64,000 nucleotides of DNA from an uncultured Sphaerochaeta sp. (GTDB taxonomy: Bacteria; Spirochaetota; Spirochaetia; Sphaerochaetales; Sphaerochaetaceae): positions 2,565,757-2,629,756 of the forward strand of contig NZ_OY763408.1 in the NCBI RefSeq assembly GCF_963667405.1, read 5' to 3'. This document shows, one piece after another, positions 25,780-34,949 of the stretch. The notes below the pieces were generated by a model. The model searched no databases. It was not told the DNA's origin and saw nothing but the letters and a program-made list of their open reading frames with translations. How positions within the stretch are numbered: the first letter of the stretch is position 1; each line of letters starts with the position of its first letter. Made by a program: the position numbers and the translations under genes.

Positions 25780-27318
25780 TCAATTATGAGTACCATGATA
25801 TTCGCCAAACTCAGAACGGAAAATATCAGAGATTTCACCTATAGTTGCATATGACTTCACTGCTTCTATAACAAGAGGCATTATATTAGTTTCCGATTTA
25901 CATGCATTTTTCAGCTTCGCTAATGCGTCAGAAACAGCAATTGCATCACGAGACTCTTTAATCCGACTCAATTCCATGGTTTGAGTCATTTCTACGGCTG
26001 GATTCACAGTGAATACGGGAGAATCACATTCTTCCTCGTTATTAAACACTGTTAACCCCACAATATTTCGCTTACTCTCTTCAATCTCGATTTGGATAGC
26101 ATATGCACTTTGTTGGATTACATCTTGGATATATCCATCTTCTATCGATTGAATTACCCCACCGTGCTCCTCTATATCACCAATACAAGCGTAGATTTTC
26201 GAGACATACTCCTGTGTTAAACTCTCAATATAATAAGAACCACCCAAGGGATCTGATACAGCAGGAACCCCGGTCTCATATGCTAGTATCTGCTGTGTTC
26301 GCAAAGCAACAGTAACAGCCTCTTCCGAGGGTAATCCCAGAGCTTCATCATAAGAATTTGTATGTAATGATTGAGTTCCACCAAGAATTGCGGAAAGCGC
26401 TTGAATTGTCACACGAACAATATTATTTAGAGGCTGTTGGGCGGTTAAGGTGGATCCTGCAGTTTGCGTATGAAATCGCAATTGCTTCGATTTCTCCAGT
26501 TTTGGCTGAAATCTACTTTCCATTATTTCAGACCAAACACGCCGAGCAGCCCTAAATTTTGCAATCTCTTCAAAAAAACCATTGTCAGAAGAAAAGAAAA
26601 AGGACAACCTCGGTGCAAACTCATCGATATCGAGTCCAGATTGTATAGCTCTTGTTATATACTCAACACCATTGGCTATTGTAATTGCAACTTCCTGGAT
26701 TGCTGTGGCCCCAGCTTCTCTAATATGATATCCACTAATACTAATAGTATTCCATTTGGGAACTTGTTCCTTACAAAATGCAAAAATATCGGTTATCAAC
26801 CGAAGTGAAGGCTTGGGAGGAAAAATATATGTTCCTCGAGCAACATACTCTTTCAAGATATCATTCTGAATTGTACCAGTAAGCGCAGAATAGAGAATGC
26901 CTTGTTTCTCTGCAACCACTAAATACATTGCAAATATGATGATTGCAGTTGCGTTGATTGTCATGGATACACTTACATCACCCAAAGGGATAGTATGAAA
27001 AAGCGATTCCATATCGGCCAGCGTATCGATAGCCACCCCGACTTTTCCGACTTCGCCTTTACTCAATGGATGGTCAGAATCATACCCCAATTGAGTAGGG
27101 AGATCAAAAGCAACACTTAAACCTGTCTGCCCTTGATTTATCAAGTACCGAAACCGTTCATTTGTAGTCTTACTGTCTCCAAACCCTGCATATAGGCGCA
27201 TAGTCCAAAGCCTTTTGGAATACATTTCAGAATAAATGCCTCGAGTATATGGACTCTTCCCAGGAAGTTCATCCAGCATCTGAAATTCTTTGGTGTTAGT
27301 GTAAGTACTTTTTGCCAT
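25780..27318 (-). CDS. Methylmalonyl-CoA mutase, catalytic subunit
   Basis: 512 residues forming the TIM-barrel part. Motifs are SPYTRGIYSEMY, TMRLYAGFGD (with the Tyr that is Phe in isobutyryl-CoA and Ile in 2-hydroxyisobutyryl-CoA mutases), YVARGTYIFPP (Arg, Gln in isobutyryl-CoA mutases) and SISGYHIREAGAT with the active-site His. These residues favour succinyl-CoA/methylmalonyl-CoA as the substrate pair. The B12 domain is encoded by the next gene. No epimerase, carboxylase or decarboxylase is nearby, so this is not a standard propionate operon. Confidence 0.92.
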   Translation of the reverse strand: MAKSTYTNTKEFQMLDELPGKSPYTRGIYSEMYSKRLWTMRLYAGFGDSKTTNERFRYLINQGQTGLSVAFDLPTQLGYDSDHPLSKGEVGKVGVAIDTLADMESLFHTIPLGDVSVSMTINATAIIIFAMYLVVAEKQGILYSALTGTIQNDILKEYVARGTYIFPPKPSLRLITDIFAFCKEQVPKWNTISISGYHIREAGATAIQEVAITIANGVEYITRAIQSGLDIDEFAPRLSFFFSSDNGFFEEIAKFRAARRVWSEIMESRFQPKLEKSKQLRFHTQTAGSTLTAQQPLNNIVRVTIQALSAILGGTQSLHTNSYDEALGLPSEEAVTVALRTQQILAYETGVPAVSDPLGGSYYIESLTQEYVSKIYACIGDIEEHGGVIQSIEDGYIQDVIQQSAYAIQIEIEESKRNIVGLTVFNNEEECDSPVFTVNPAVEMTQTMELSRIKESRDAIAVSDALAKLKNACKSETNIMPLVIEAVKSYATIGEISDIFRSEFGEYHGTHN

Positions 27319-27327
27319 AACTAATCC

Positions 27328-27915
27328 TTAGGCTTTCTCTTTGGTGCTATCAAGACAATTATCAAGTATACGACTTGGGTTTAGTGTAGTACCTGCAATA
27401 AAGGCTTTTAGGTTTGTCTCTAGATTCTTGTTTTTTACCTTCTCTCTAATCGAGTGTAAAATTGATTCCGAAGAAATCCAAGGAAGATAGTGAGACAACA
27501 CACCCATGAAGACCATATTTGTGTAAAGCGTTGAACGAAAATTGGCTTGAGTAAAAGAGAAAAATGGGAACCGAAGGATTGTCTTATACTTTGAATTTTG
27601 AGCAAAGTTTTCTATATTGAAACCATCATCAGCAATTACAAGAGTATCACTGGTAAATCCTTTCATATCTTGTGAAATAGTAGTTTCAGAGAGTGTGGCA
27701 AACAAATTCGGAACTGTAACTTTAGGAAAAAGAATTTCTTTCTTTGATAGTTGTAATTCTGATTTGCAATACCCCCCTCTGGATTCTGGGCTGTATGCCT
27801 GTGTCTGTGCAACATACAATTCATCATGATTCATTGAAGCACTCGCAAGAATCAGACCTGTCAAGATAATGCCATTGCCTCCGGTTCCCACAATCCTGAG
27901 TTCAAATTTTTCCAT
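27328..27915 (-). CDS. korC: 2-oxoacid:ferredoxin oxidoreductase, gamma subunit
   Basis: 195 residues of the POR/KOR gamma domain: FELRIVGTGGNGIILTGLIL at the start and QAYSPESRGGYCKSELQLS, both signature segments. It completes the thiamine-diphosphate enzyme that oxidises 2-oxoglutarate (or a related oxoacid) to an acyl-CoA and reduced ferredoxin. Two bases separate it from the beta gene. The name is by gene order; substrate specificity is not proven. Confidence 0.88.
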   Translation of the reverse strand: MEKFELRIVGTGGNGIILTGLILASASMNHDELYVAQTQAYSPESRGGYCKSELQLSKKEILFPKVTVPNLFATLSETTISQDMKGFTSDTLVIADDGFNIENFAQNSKYKTILRFPFFSFTQANFRSTLYTNMVFMGVLSHYLPWISSESILHSIREKVKNKNLETNLKAFIAGTTLNPSRILDNCLDSTKEKA

Positions 27916-27917
27916 GC

Positions 27918-28739
27918 TTAGTCCTCAACCTTTTGTACCCGCTCGCAAAGCTCATGGTACTTGGTAAAATAGTCTTTTGCAGGACTAGAGTACAAAACCC
28001 CGGTTGGCAAGGTCTCTTCTTTTCTCGCAGGGTCAGCTATCTCCCATTGTGACTTGGGGATAAAATGCTGCTTTTGATAATTCAGCATCTGGGAAGCAGA
28101 CCGCATATTATTCTTTCTACCATAATGAACAGTACATTGGGTAATCACATCAATAACTGAAAGACCTTTGTGCTCAATGCCTTTTGAGAATAATTCCGGC
28201 AATTGGATAGCTTTTGCCGTAAGGCCTCGAGCTACATATGATGCTCCTGCTGCTTGAGCCAATGAACAGATATCAAAAGGATTATCAAAATTCCCGAAAG
28301 GCATTGTTGAGGAAAACGAATCAACTGCACTCAAGGGAGATCCCTGCCCTCCAGTCATTCCATAGATGCCATTATTAAAAACCACGACCGTCAAGTCGAT
28401 ATTACGCCTGCATGCATGAATGAAATGATTGCCTCCGATTGCCGCACAATCACCATCACCGGTTAAGACGATAACTTTGAGCTCAGGATTTGCCAATGCT
28501 ATCCCCGTTGCAAATGCAATGGGCCTTCCGTGGGTTGTATGGACTGAAAACGTGTTGAAAAACTTTGAGGCTCTTCCGCTACATCCAATTCCTGAAACAA
28601 TCACCACCTTATCATTCTCAAGGCCCAATTTTGCAAGCGCTCTTCCCAAATTACTAAGGATTATTCCGTGTCCACAACCAGGACACCATTTATGGGGAAG
28701 TTGGTTATATGCGATTTTATCGCGCAATGATTCAAACAT
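27918..28739 (-). CDS. korB: 2-oxoacid:ferredoxin oxidoreductase, beta subunit
   Basis: About 273 residues. LPHKWCPGCGHGIILSNLGR provides a cluster-ligand CxxC motif, and VIVLTGDGDCAAIGGNHFIH then VVFNNGIYGMTGGQ is the thiamine-diphosphate site (GDGD...NN). The ATG at 28739 is preferred because AGGA lies seven bases upstream; it overlaps the alpha stop by eight bases. The size and motifs fit KorB of the KorABCD type. Confidence 0.92.
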   Translation of the reverse strand: MFESLRDKIAYNQLPHKWCPGCGHGIILSNLGRALAKLGLENDKVVIVSGIGCSGRASKFFNTFSVHTTHGRPIAFATGIALANPELKVIVLTGDGDCAAIGGNHFIHACRRNIDLTVVVFNNGIYGMTGGQGSPLSAVDSFSSTMPFGNFDNPFDICSLAQAAGASYVARGLTAKAIQLPELFSKGIEHKGLSVIDVITQCTVHYGRKNNMRSASQMLNYQKQHFIPKSQWEIADPARKEETLPTGVLYSSPAKDYFTKYHELCERVQKVED

Positions 28740-29865
28740 GATGCATCCTATCAATTACTTCACTATAAATTTCTGTTGGCGTGAATATTGTACCATCGTA
28801 CTTAGTAATCGAAATTACATTCTGCTTATCCGATTTATTAAGCCGTATTTGGTCCACATATTGGCCCATATTAAGTTCTGGAACGAGAATGGTTGATACA
28901 TTCTCGGGAACCATTGCCATAATTTCTGGATCAAATGGCCATAAGGTAAGTATGGTGATCCAACCCACTGAGTATCCGGCTTTTCGCAATTCAATACCCG
29001 CTGCTTCAACTGCGCGAGCTGTAATTCCGAATGAAATCAATACCAGTTCATTATCTGGAGAAACATCATACCGATTAATGCAAATATCGGATATATTACT
29101 GGTAATCTTACCACTCATCCGATCCATCATCCTCTTAACTATGACAGGATTGCTTGAAGGCTCTCCACTTTCATCGTGCTGCAATCCAGTAATATGGTAT
29201 GCTGAAGGTGTTCCGGCAGGGGTGAACTGAGGAACTCCGTTTATGCAATTCTCATAAGGTTTCTGAGAACTTTCAGAAGAAGCCTTTGGTCGATCAATAA
29301 TCTCGACAGAATCAGCACGAGGAACCAATATTTTCTCTCTCATGTGAGCTACTACTTCGTCCATGAGGAGAATAACGGGAGTTCTATATTTCTCTGAGTA
29401 ATTAATTGCCCGTATTGTAAGCTCAAAACTCTCCTGGACTGTTGTTGGACTATATACAATAATTTGATGGTCTCCATGAGTACCCCATCTTGCTTGCATA
29501 ACGTCACTTTGTGAGGGGGAGGTAGGAAGTCCTGTGGAGGGTCCTCCTCTCTGCACATTTACAATCACACATGGAGTCTCGGTTATAATTGCATATCCAA
29601 GGTTTTCTTGCTTTAAGGAAAATCCTGGCCCACTGGTGGCGGTCATTGTTTTTGCACCAGCAAGCGAAGCTCCTATTATACAAGCCATGCTTGCAATCTC
29701 ATCCTCCATCTGAATGAACACTCCATTCAATTTTGGTAGAATCCCAGCAAACTCTTCACTAATCTCTGATGAAGGGGTAATTGGGTATCCAGCAAAAAAA
29801 CGCACCCCTGCCATTATGGCTGCTTCAACGACAGCCTCATTCCCTTGAAGCAATTTCTTTGTCAT
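28732..29865 (-). CDS. korA: 2-oxoacid:ferredoxin oxidoreductase, alpha subunit
   Basis: 377 residues. LQGNEAVVEAAIMAGVRFFA then GYPITPSSEI and TATSGPGFSLKQENLGYAI are the alpha-subunit hallmarks. The C-terminal domain I/II order fits 2-oxoglutarate:ferredoxin oxidoreductases. If the substrate is 2-oxoglutarate, the product is succinyl-CoA, the substrate of the mutase three genes downstream. Confidence 0.92.
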   Translation of the reverse strand: MTKKLLQGNEAVVEAAIMAGVRFFAGYPITPSSEISEEFAGILPKLNGVFIQMEDEIASMACIIGASLAGAKTMTATSGPGFSLKQENLGYAIITETPCVIVNVQRGGPSTGLPTSPSQSDVMQARWGTHGDHQIIVYSPTTVQESFELTIRAINYSEKYRTPVILLMDEVVAHMREKILVPRADSVEIIDRPKASSESSQKPYENCINGVPQFTPAGTPSAYHITGLQHDESGEPSSNPVIVKRMMDRMSGKITSNISDICINRYDVSPDNELVLISFGITARAVEAAGIELRKAGYSVGWITILTLWPFDPEIMAMVPENVSTILVPELNMGQYVDQIRLNKSDKQNVISITKYDGTIFTPTEIYSEVIDRMHHV

Positions 29866-29868
29866 CTT

Positions 29869-30066
29869 TCAATAAACTTCCAATACGAAATCAGGACAGC
29901 TTATTTCACATAAAGTACATCCAATACATTTATCTGGAAAACTAATATGGACCAAACCATCAGTCACAGTTAGTACCTGTTTTGGGCAGACATAAACACA
30001 GATACCACATCCTTTACACCAATCACCCTGTTGAATATGAACAACCTTTGCCTTATTTTGATCCAT
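29869..30066 (-). CDS. korD: 2x[4Fe-4S] ferredoxin subunit of the oxidoreductase
   Basis: 65 residues with two CxxCxxCxxxCP clusters, CKGCGICVYVCP and CIGCTLCEISCP. It is the electron-transfer subunit of the KorDABC complex. It overlaps the preceding lyase gene by 14 bases and lies three bases before korA. Confidence 0.93.
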   Translation of the reverse strand: MDQNKAKVVHIQQGDWCKGCGICVYVCPKQVLTVTDGLVHISFPDKCIGCTLCEISCPDFVLEVY

Positions 30067-30883
30067 TTTTGTCTGGACTGTCCTTTTTAATTAGTGATAA
30101 GAAAAAAGCAATATGGGGAGGTTCAATAACCATATCTCCATATTTCATAATTGTCTCACCTGTAGAATGAGTAAACTCATTATATGCATTAACTATCCTT
30201 TGCAGCTCTTCAATACTCAAATCAAATGTTTCAAAAATTGTATTGATTGCTGTAACTTGCTTCGGATGAATGGCAAGCTTTCCTGAGAATCCCAATTTTT
30301 TTGCTTCCTGAACATCTTGCATGAAATCAGGAGAAATCGCTGTACTTGGAAAGATGGAGTCAAAACATGGGATTGAATAGGCTTTCGCATGCATAGCAAT
30401 GTAAGATCGAGGGAACAACAAAGCTTCTTTTGATCTGAATATTCCCATCGATTTAAGATAATCCTCGCTCCCAAACATCAATGCGTGGATGCTATTTGAA
30501 TACTTTTCCAGAAGCAAAGGAAGATGAAGAATTGTACGAACAGATTCAATTATTACTACTGGCTTATGGCCATGATCAAGACAGAAATTTACTATTCTTT
30601 CTGATTCAGGATCCATATCAAAATTGGGAATTACGAATCCAGCGACTTTCGAAGTTTTCATAAATGAGGTAATCAACTCCGAATAGAATACCTCGTTGAT
30701 CCTTATATAAAATTTTGTATGATCACAATTCTCAATACCTCTCATAACATCCGGGATGTATGAGAGCGTTAATGCGCTATCAATTGCATCCTGAAAATCA
30801 ACTATTATTGCATCTGCATTTAATATGTCTCTATTTTCAAAATATCTAGGTTTATTTGCAGGTATGAATAAAAGACTATGCAT
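30053..30883 (-). CDS. CitE/HpcH-family CoA lyase, divergent paralogue
   Basis: 276 residues, HpcH/HpaI aldolase superfamily. Recognisable motifs are MHSLLFIPANKPRYF, ADAIIVDFQDAI (usually DLEDAV), FYIRINEV, VIIESVR and MFGSEDYL. The metal-binding Glu and Asp are present in the last two, but Gln replaces Glu in the D-x-E-D motif. Relatives cleave or form malyl-, methylmalyl- or citramalyl-CoA. It overlaps the second CitE-like gene by eight bases, so the two may form a heteromer. Confidence 0.82.
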   Translation of the reverse strand: MHSLLFIPANKPRYFENRDILNADAIIVDFQDAIDSALTLSYIPDVMRGIENCDHTKFYIRINEVFYSELITSFMKTSKVAGFVIPNFDMDPESERIVNFCLDHGHKPVVIIESVRTILHLPLLLEKYSNSIHALMFGSEDYLKSMGIFRSKEALLFPRSYIAMHAKAYSIPCFDSIFPSTAISPDFMQDVQEAKKLGFSGKLAIHPKQVTAINTIFETFDLSIEELQRIVNAYNEFTHSTGETIMKYGDMVIEPPHIAFFLSLIKKDSPDKNGSK

Positions 30884-31799
30884 CTTCTCGACAACTTTTC
30901 ATATACTGTTCGAACTTTACAATCTTTTCATGCCGATAAATCAGGTTATTTGCTTGCTTCAGTGTAGGTGGAGCAACAAAGACATGTTCCTTTATCGATG
31001 CTCCTGTACCCGATGAAGCATTAGCTTGGGCAGTGGATACGATATTTTGAGCCTTCTGTATCTCGCTAGCAGAAGGGGTGTAGAAATCCTTTACAATTTC
31101 AGCTTGTGAAGGAGAAATAAGTAGCATCCCTTCATACCCCAAATCTACTGCTGGTTTTATAAAGGCTTTCAAGCCTTCAATATTATGCACATCAATGTAT
31201 GGAGTATCGATTGGCAAGAGATTATTGGCTCTACAAGCAAATAGTACTTGGCTTCTTGCATAATGGAGAGAACTTCCATCACTAGCATGTTTGCCTTGCG
31301 TATCTCCTAACAGATCTTCTGCACCAAAGAGCATACCAACGATTCGCTTGGAGGCCTTCGCAATTTCATCTGCATGAATTATTGCAGAAGGAGTTTCCAT
31401 GACCACAATGACCTTGAAATACTCTTGAGGCAAACCCAAGGATTTTTCTTTTTCTGATATTATTCTATCAAAAACAACCAGGTCTCCGGAAGAATATGGT
31501 TTTGTATACAGGAATCCATTGAGATTTTTGCTAGCAACCATGTCTACATCTTGCTTGGTCATTCCAGTTTCGAGTGAATTCACACGAACAAAAACGGGAC
31601 GTCCATCTATCTCACCTGAATTGAGAGTATCAAAAATTGCTTTTCGAGCCAGATCCTTATAATTTGGAGGGACGCCATCTTCCAAATCAAGAACAATACA
31701 GTCACAGGAAGATTGATATGCCTTTTGGATATACTTAATGTTGTGTCCATTTACTATGAGTGGAGTCCTTACAACAAGTGGGCCTGAATATTTTTCCAT
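30876..31799 (-). CDS. CitE-like (methyl)malyl-CoA or citramalyl-CoA lyase
   Basis: 307 residues. The canonical motifs are CIVLDLEDGVPPNYKDLARK, VFVRVNS, VVMETPSAI (metal Glu) and GMLFGAEDLLGD (metal Asp). The family makes or breaks a C-C bond between an acyl-CoA and a 2-oxoacid such as glyoxylate or pyruvate. Its start codon shares one base with the stop of the MaoC gene. Pairing with a MaoC hydratase recalls mesaconyl-CoA/beta-methylmalyl-CoA chemistry. The actual substrate cannot be assigned from sequence. Confidence 0.87.
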   Translation of the reverse strand: MEKYSGPLVVRTPLIVNGHNIKYIQKAYQSSCDCIVLDLEDGVPPNYKDLARKAIFDTLNSGEIDGRPVFVRVNSLETGMTKQDVDMVASKNLNGFLYTKPYSSGDLVVFDRIISEKEKSLGLPQEYFKVIVVMETPSAIIHADEIAKASKRIVGMLFGAEDLLGDTQGKHASDGSSLHYARSQVLFACRANNLLPIDTPYIDVHNIEGLKAFIKPAVDLGYEGMLLISPSQAEIVKDFYTPSASEIQKAQNIVSTAQANASSGTGASIKEHVFVAPPTLKQANNLIYRHEKIVKFEQYMKSCREDA

Positions 31800-32269
31800 T
31801 ATCTTTCCTCATTTTCAATCAAAGCATTCGATTTGATGAGTACATGTCGTTTGAATGAGAGAACCAGATCCTCGTGTTGATTGAAAACTTCAGTCAACAC
31901 GTAGATAACTCCACGGTCATTCTTTGTACTTGATTTCCTGACATCCAGTACAGTAGTTTTTGCATGAATGGTATCATTAATAAATACCGGCTTATGGTGC
32001 AGGATATTCTCATAATCAAGATTGGCAATTGCTTTCCCACTGATATCAATTACTGTCAGTCCAACTGCAAGGCTGAAGACAAGTGTCCCAACCACAAGAA
32101 TCTGTCCATGTTGCTGCTTTTTGGCATACTCAGCATCGAGATGGACAGGATGATGATTCATGGTAAGTAAAGAGAACAAGTTGTTATCACTCTCAAAGAT
32201 AGTCTTTGTTTGAGAGTGGTGGATTACTTGTCCTATGGCAAATTCTTCAAAATAGCGACCAAATTGCAT
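31799..32269 (-). CDS. MaoC-family (R)-specific enoyl-CoA hydratase
   Basis: 156 residues, hotdog fold. ESDNNLFSLLTMNHHPVHLD contains the catalytic Asp and His dyad of MaoC hydratases, and HGQILVVGTLVFSLAVGLTV is the following helix. Close relatives hydrate mesaconyl-CoA or itaconyl-type CoA esters. It starts 14 bases after the acyltransferase gene and runs directly into the CitE-like gene, linking sugar and CoA chemistry in one transcript. Confidence 0.87.
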   Translation of the reverse strand: MQFGRYFEEFAIGQVIHHSQTKTIFESDNNLFSLLTMNHHPVHLDAEYAKKQQHGQILVVGTLVFSLAVGLTVIDISGKAIANLDYENILHHKPVFINDTIHAKTTVLDVRKSSTKNDRGVIYVLTEVFNQHEDLVLSFKRHVLIKSNALIENEER

Positions 32270-32283
32270 AATTCCCTCTGTAT

Positions 32284-32946
32284 TTAGCTTGTTTTTCTTA
32301 ATAACCTAGCAGGATTACCTACAATTATACTATGCGAATCAAAATCATTTAAAACTACGGCACCAGCTCCTACAAGAGAGAAATCCCCAATTGTGAGTTT
32401 CTCCCTGATGGTACAATTGCTTCCAATATGGCAAGCCTTTCCGATATGCACATTTGCACCTACGACGCTATTAGTAGCTAAATGAGCAAATTCATCCATA
32501 AAACTATCATGACCAATAAATGAATTGCCCAATAGCATACAATGGTTAGAAATTTTTGTATCTGGAGATAACTGAGAATATGGAGCAAACAACACCCCTT
32601 TCCCAATTTCAGAAAATGTCGAAGGAATATATGCTGTTGGATGAATCAGACTTGCATACCGATCTTCACAAATTTCAAACTCCTTAATCTTTTGATACAC
32701 TTTTTCTTCTTTTTGCATTCCTACATATGATATAAAAAACGATACATCCTTATCATCTAGAAATTTTTTATAATCTTCTGATTTGCCTATAACAGGTATC
32801 TGTCTAAATTTCCCAATTTTACTCCCAACAGGCACTTCATCATTTAGGAATCCAACTATCTCAATATTCTCCAAATCCATTGCAATGGAAGCTGCTATCA
32901 TGCCAATTCCACTCCCCCCGAAAATAACCAATTTCATTCTATTCAT
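32284..32946 (-). CDS. NeuD/PglD/VioB-type sugar N-acyltransferase
   Basis: 220 residues. An N-terminal Rossmann-like PglD domain (MKLVIFGGSGIGMIAASIAM) binds the nucleotide sugar. The C-terminal left-handed beta-helix of hexapeptide repeats (VVGANVHIGKACHIGSNCTI) binds the acyl-CoA, with the likely catalytic His in FIGHDSFMDEFAHLA. After VioA and RmlAB the expected reaction is N-acylation of dTDP-4-amino-4,6-dideoxyglucose. The acyl donor is usually acetyl-CoA, but the ten CoA-module genes that follow suggest another donor here. Confidence 0.88.
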   Translation of the reverse strand: MNRMKLVIFGGSGIGMIAASIAMDLENIEIVGFLNDEVPVGSKIGKFRQIPVIGKSEDYKKFLDDKDVSFFISYVGMQKEEKVYQKIKEFEICEDRYASLIHPTAYIPSTFSEIGKGVLFAPYSQLSPDTKISNHCMLLGNSFIGHDSFMDEFAHLATNSVVGANVHIGKACHIGSNCTIREKLTIGDFSLVGAGAVVLNDFDSHSIIVGNPARLLRKTS

Positions 32947-32982
32947 TATACCAAACCTTTATATATCAGATGAACCAAAAAT

Positions 32983-34044
32983 CTATTGATACATGTGCTC
33001 GTAGTACTTCTGATAATCCCCACTCACCACCCGCTCAATCCACTGCTGATTTTCGAGGTACCACTGGATGGTTTCTTTCATACCCTGCTCAAAAGTGTAG
33101 GAAGGCTTCCATCCCAGTTGGCTGGTAATCTTTGTGTTGTCGATTGCATACCTTCGATCATGGCCGGGTCTGTCTTTCACATAGGTGATTAAGTCTTCTG
33201 ACTTTCCAACTGTCTTGATGATGAGCTTTACTATCTCAATGTTCGCCTTCTCGTTGTTTCCACCAATGTTGTAAATCTCTCCGGTTGTTCCCCTATCCAG
33301 AATTACATCAATTGCTGAACAGTGGTCGATGACATGCAGCCAGTCCCTGACCTGCATCCCATCCCCATAGACTGGAAGGTTCTTGTCCTTGAGACAATTG
33401 TTGATCATCAAGGGGATGAGCTTCTCTGGAAACTGGAATGGACCATAGTTGTTGGAGCAACGGGAAATGGTCACTGGCAATCCATAGGTTTCATGGTATG
33501 CCCGGACAATCAAGTCAGCACTCGCCTTGGAAGCAGAGTATGGACTGTTCGGAAGCAATGGCATGGTCTCAGTGAAGAAGCCTTCTTTACCTAGTGCCCC
33601 ATACACCTCATCAGTAGATACGTGATGAAATCTCACACCTTGCCGATATTCCTTGTTGTACTTGTCATCGGGATGGAGCTTCCAGCTTTTCTTTGCTTCA
33701 TCCAACAGAACCTCTGTTCCGATGATGTTGGTGGTGAGAAACAGCTCGGGATCAACGATGCTTCGATCTACATGGCTCTCTGCAGCAAAGTTCACCACAT
33801 GGGTGAAGTGATGTTCAACAAACAGGCCGTGAACCAGAGCCCTGTCCCTGATGTCTCCTTTCACAAACGAATAGCGGGGATTGTCTTCCACCCCTTTCAG
33901 ATTCTCAAGGTTGCCTGCGTAGGTAAGAACATCGAGATTCACTATAGTATCGGCGGGATGATGCTTCAAAAGATATGCAATAAAGTTACTTCCAATGAAA
34001 CCGGCGCCACCGGTTACCAGGATGGTTCTTGGATTGGTGTTCAC
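32983..34044 (-). CDS. rmlB: dTDP-glucose 4,6-dehydratase
   Basis: 353 residues, extended short-chain dehydrogenase. The NAD motif is TGGAGFIGSNFIAYLL, the active-site motif is HVSTDEVYGALG, and YSASKASADLIVRAYHETYG supplies Tyr-x-x-x-Lys. SRCSNNYGPFQFPEKLIPLM is diagnostic of RmlB. It makes dTDP-4-keto-6-deoxyglucose. RmlC and RmlD are absent, while VioA-type transaminase and acyltransferase genes are present, so the intermediate goes to an amino sugar rather than rhamnose. Confidence 0.96.
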   Translation of the reverse strand: MNTNPRTILVTGGAGFIGSNFIAYLLKHHPADTIVNLDVLTYAGNLENLKGVEDNPRYSFVKGDIRDRALVHGLFVEHHFTHVVNFAAESHVDRSIVDPELFLTTNIIGTEVLLDEAKKSWKLHPDDKYNKEYRQGVRFHHVSTDEVYGALGKEGFFTETMPLLPNSPYSASKASADLIVRAYHETYGLPVTISRCSNNYGPFQFPEKLIPLMINNCLKDKNLPVYGDGMQVRDWLHVIDHCSAIDVILDRGTTGEIYNIGGNNEKANIEIVKLIIKTVGKSEDLITYVKDRPGHDRRYAIDNTKITSQLGWKPSYTFEQGMKETIQWYLENQQWIERVVSGDYQKYYEHMYQ

Positions 34045-34054
34045 TCAGTCCTCC

Positions 34055-34927
34055 CTACACAGACTCATCAACCAGGGAAAGAATGTATTGGCCGTAGTCG
34101 GTCATCTTTAAGCTCTCTCCAATCTTCTTTAGTTGTTCAGAGGCAATAAACCCTCGTCTCCAGGCTATTTCTTCAATACAGGAGATGTAGAATCCCTGCC
34201 GTGATTGTACAGCCTCCACATACTCTGCAGCTTTCAGCATACCCTCGGGAGTACCCGTATCCAGCCATGCCATACCGCGTCCGAGGAGTTCTACATGGAG
34301 TTCTCCCATTTCCAGATAGGCATTATTGACTGACGTAATCTCAATCTCTCCACGGGCTGAGGGCTTAACCCGCTTGGCAATCTCAATGACACGGTTGTCA
34401 TAGAAATAGAGACCGGGGACTGCATACTTTGACTTTGGATGCTGAGGCTTTTCCTCGATTGATATAACCTTATGGTTTTCATCAAAAGCTACAACACCAA
34501 AAGAACGAGGGTCGTGGACGGGATAACCAAAGATAGTAGCTCCACTTCCCCTACTCTTCGCTTTATTAAGTACTTTAGTAAGGTCCTGCCCAAAAAACAC
34601 ATTGTCACCGAGTATCAGGCACACGGAATCATTTCCAATGAAAGACTCCCCAAGAATAAAGGCATCAGCCAAGCCTCGGGGAGTATCTTGTACTTTATAA
34701 GAGATCTTTAATCCAATCTCTGCGCCATCGCCCAACAGCCTCTCATACACCGGAGTATCCTCAGGTGTTGAGATGATGAGAATCTCTTGGATGCTGGCAA
34801 GCATCAGTACGGAGAGCGGATAGTATATAAGGGGTTTGTCGTAGATTGGAAGGAGCTGTTTTGAAACCGCTTTTGTCATAGGGAACAAGCGACTTCCCTT
34901 TCCGCCGGCCAGAATGATTCCTTTCAT
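34055..34927 (-). CDS. rmlA: Glucose-1-phosphate thymidylyltransferase
   Basis: 290 residues. [20 protein letters not shown] and [20 protein letters not shown] are the RmlA signature; [13 protein letters not shown] and [13 protein letters not shown] complete it. It forms dTDP-glucose. The ATG at 34927 follows GGAG at normal spacing; a GTG nine bases earlier is less likely. It is ten bases upstream of rmlB. Confidence 0.96.
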   Translation of the reverse strand: MKGIILAGGKGSRLFPMTKAVSKQLLPIYDKPLIYYPLSVLMLASIQEILIISTPEDTPVYERLLGDGAEIGLKISYKVQDTPRGLADAFILGESFIGNDSVCLILGDNVFFGQDLTKVLNKAKSRGSGATIFGYPVHDPRSFGVVAFDENHKVISIEEKPQHPKSKYAVPGLYFYDNRVIEIAKRVKPSARGEIEITSVNNAYLEMGELHVELLGRGMAWLDTGTPEGMLKAAEYVEAVQSRQGFYISCIEEIAWRRGFIASEQLKKIGESLKMTDYGQYILSLVDESV

Positions 34928-34949
34928 ATGAAACACTCCTAGTATTCAG

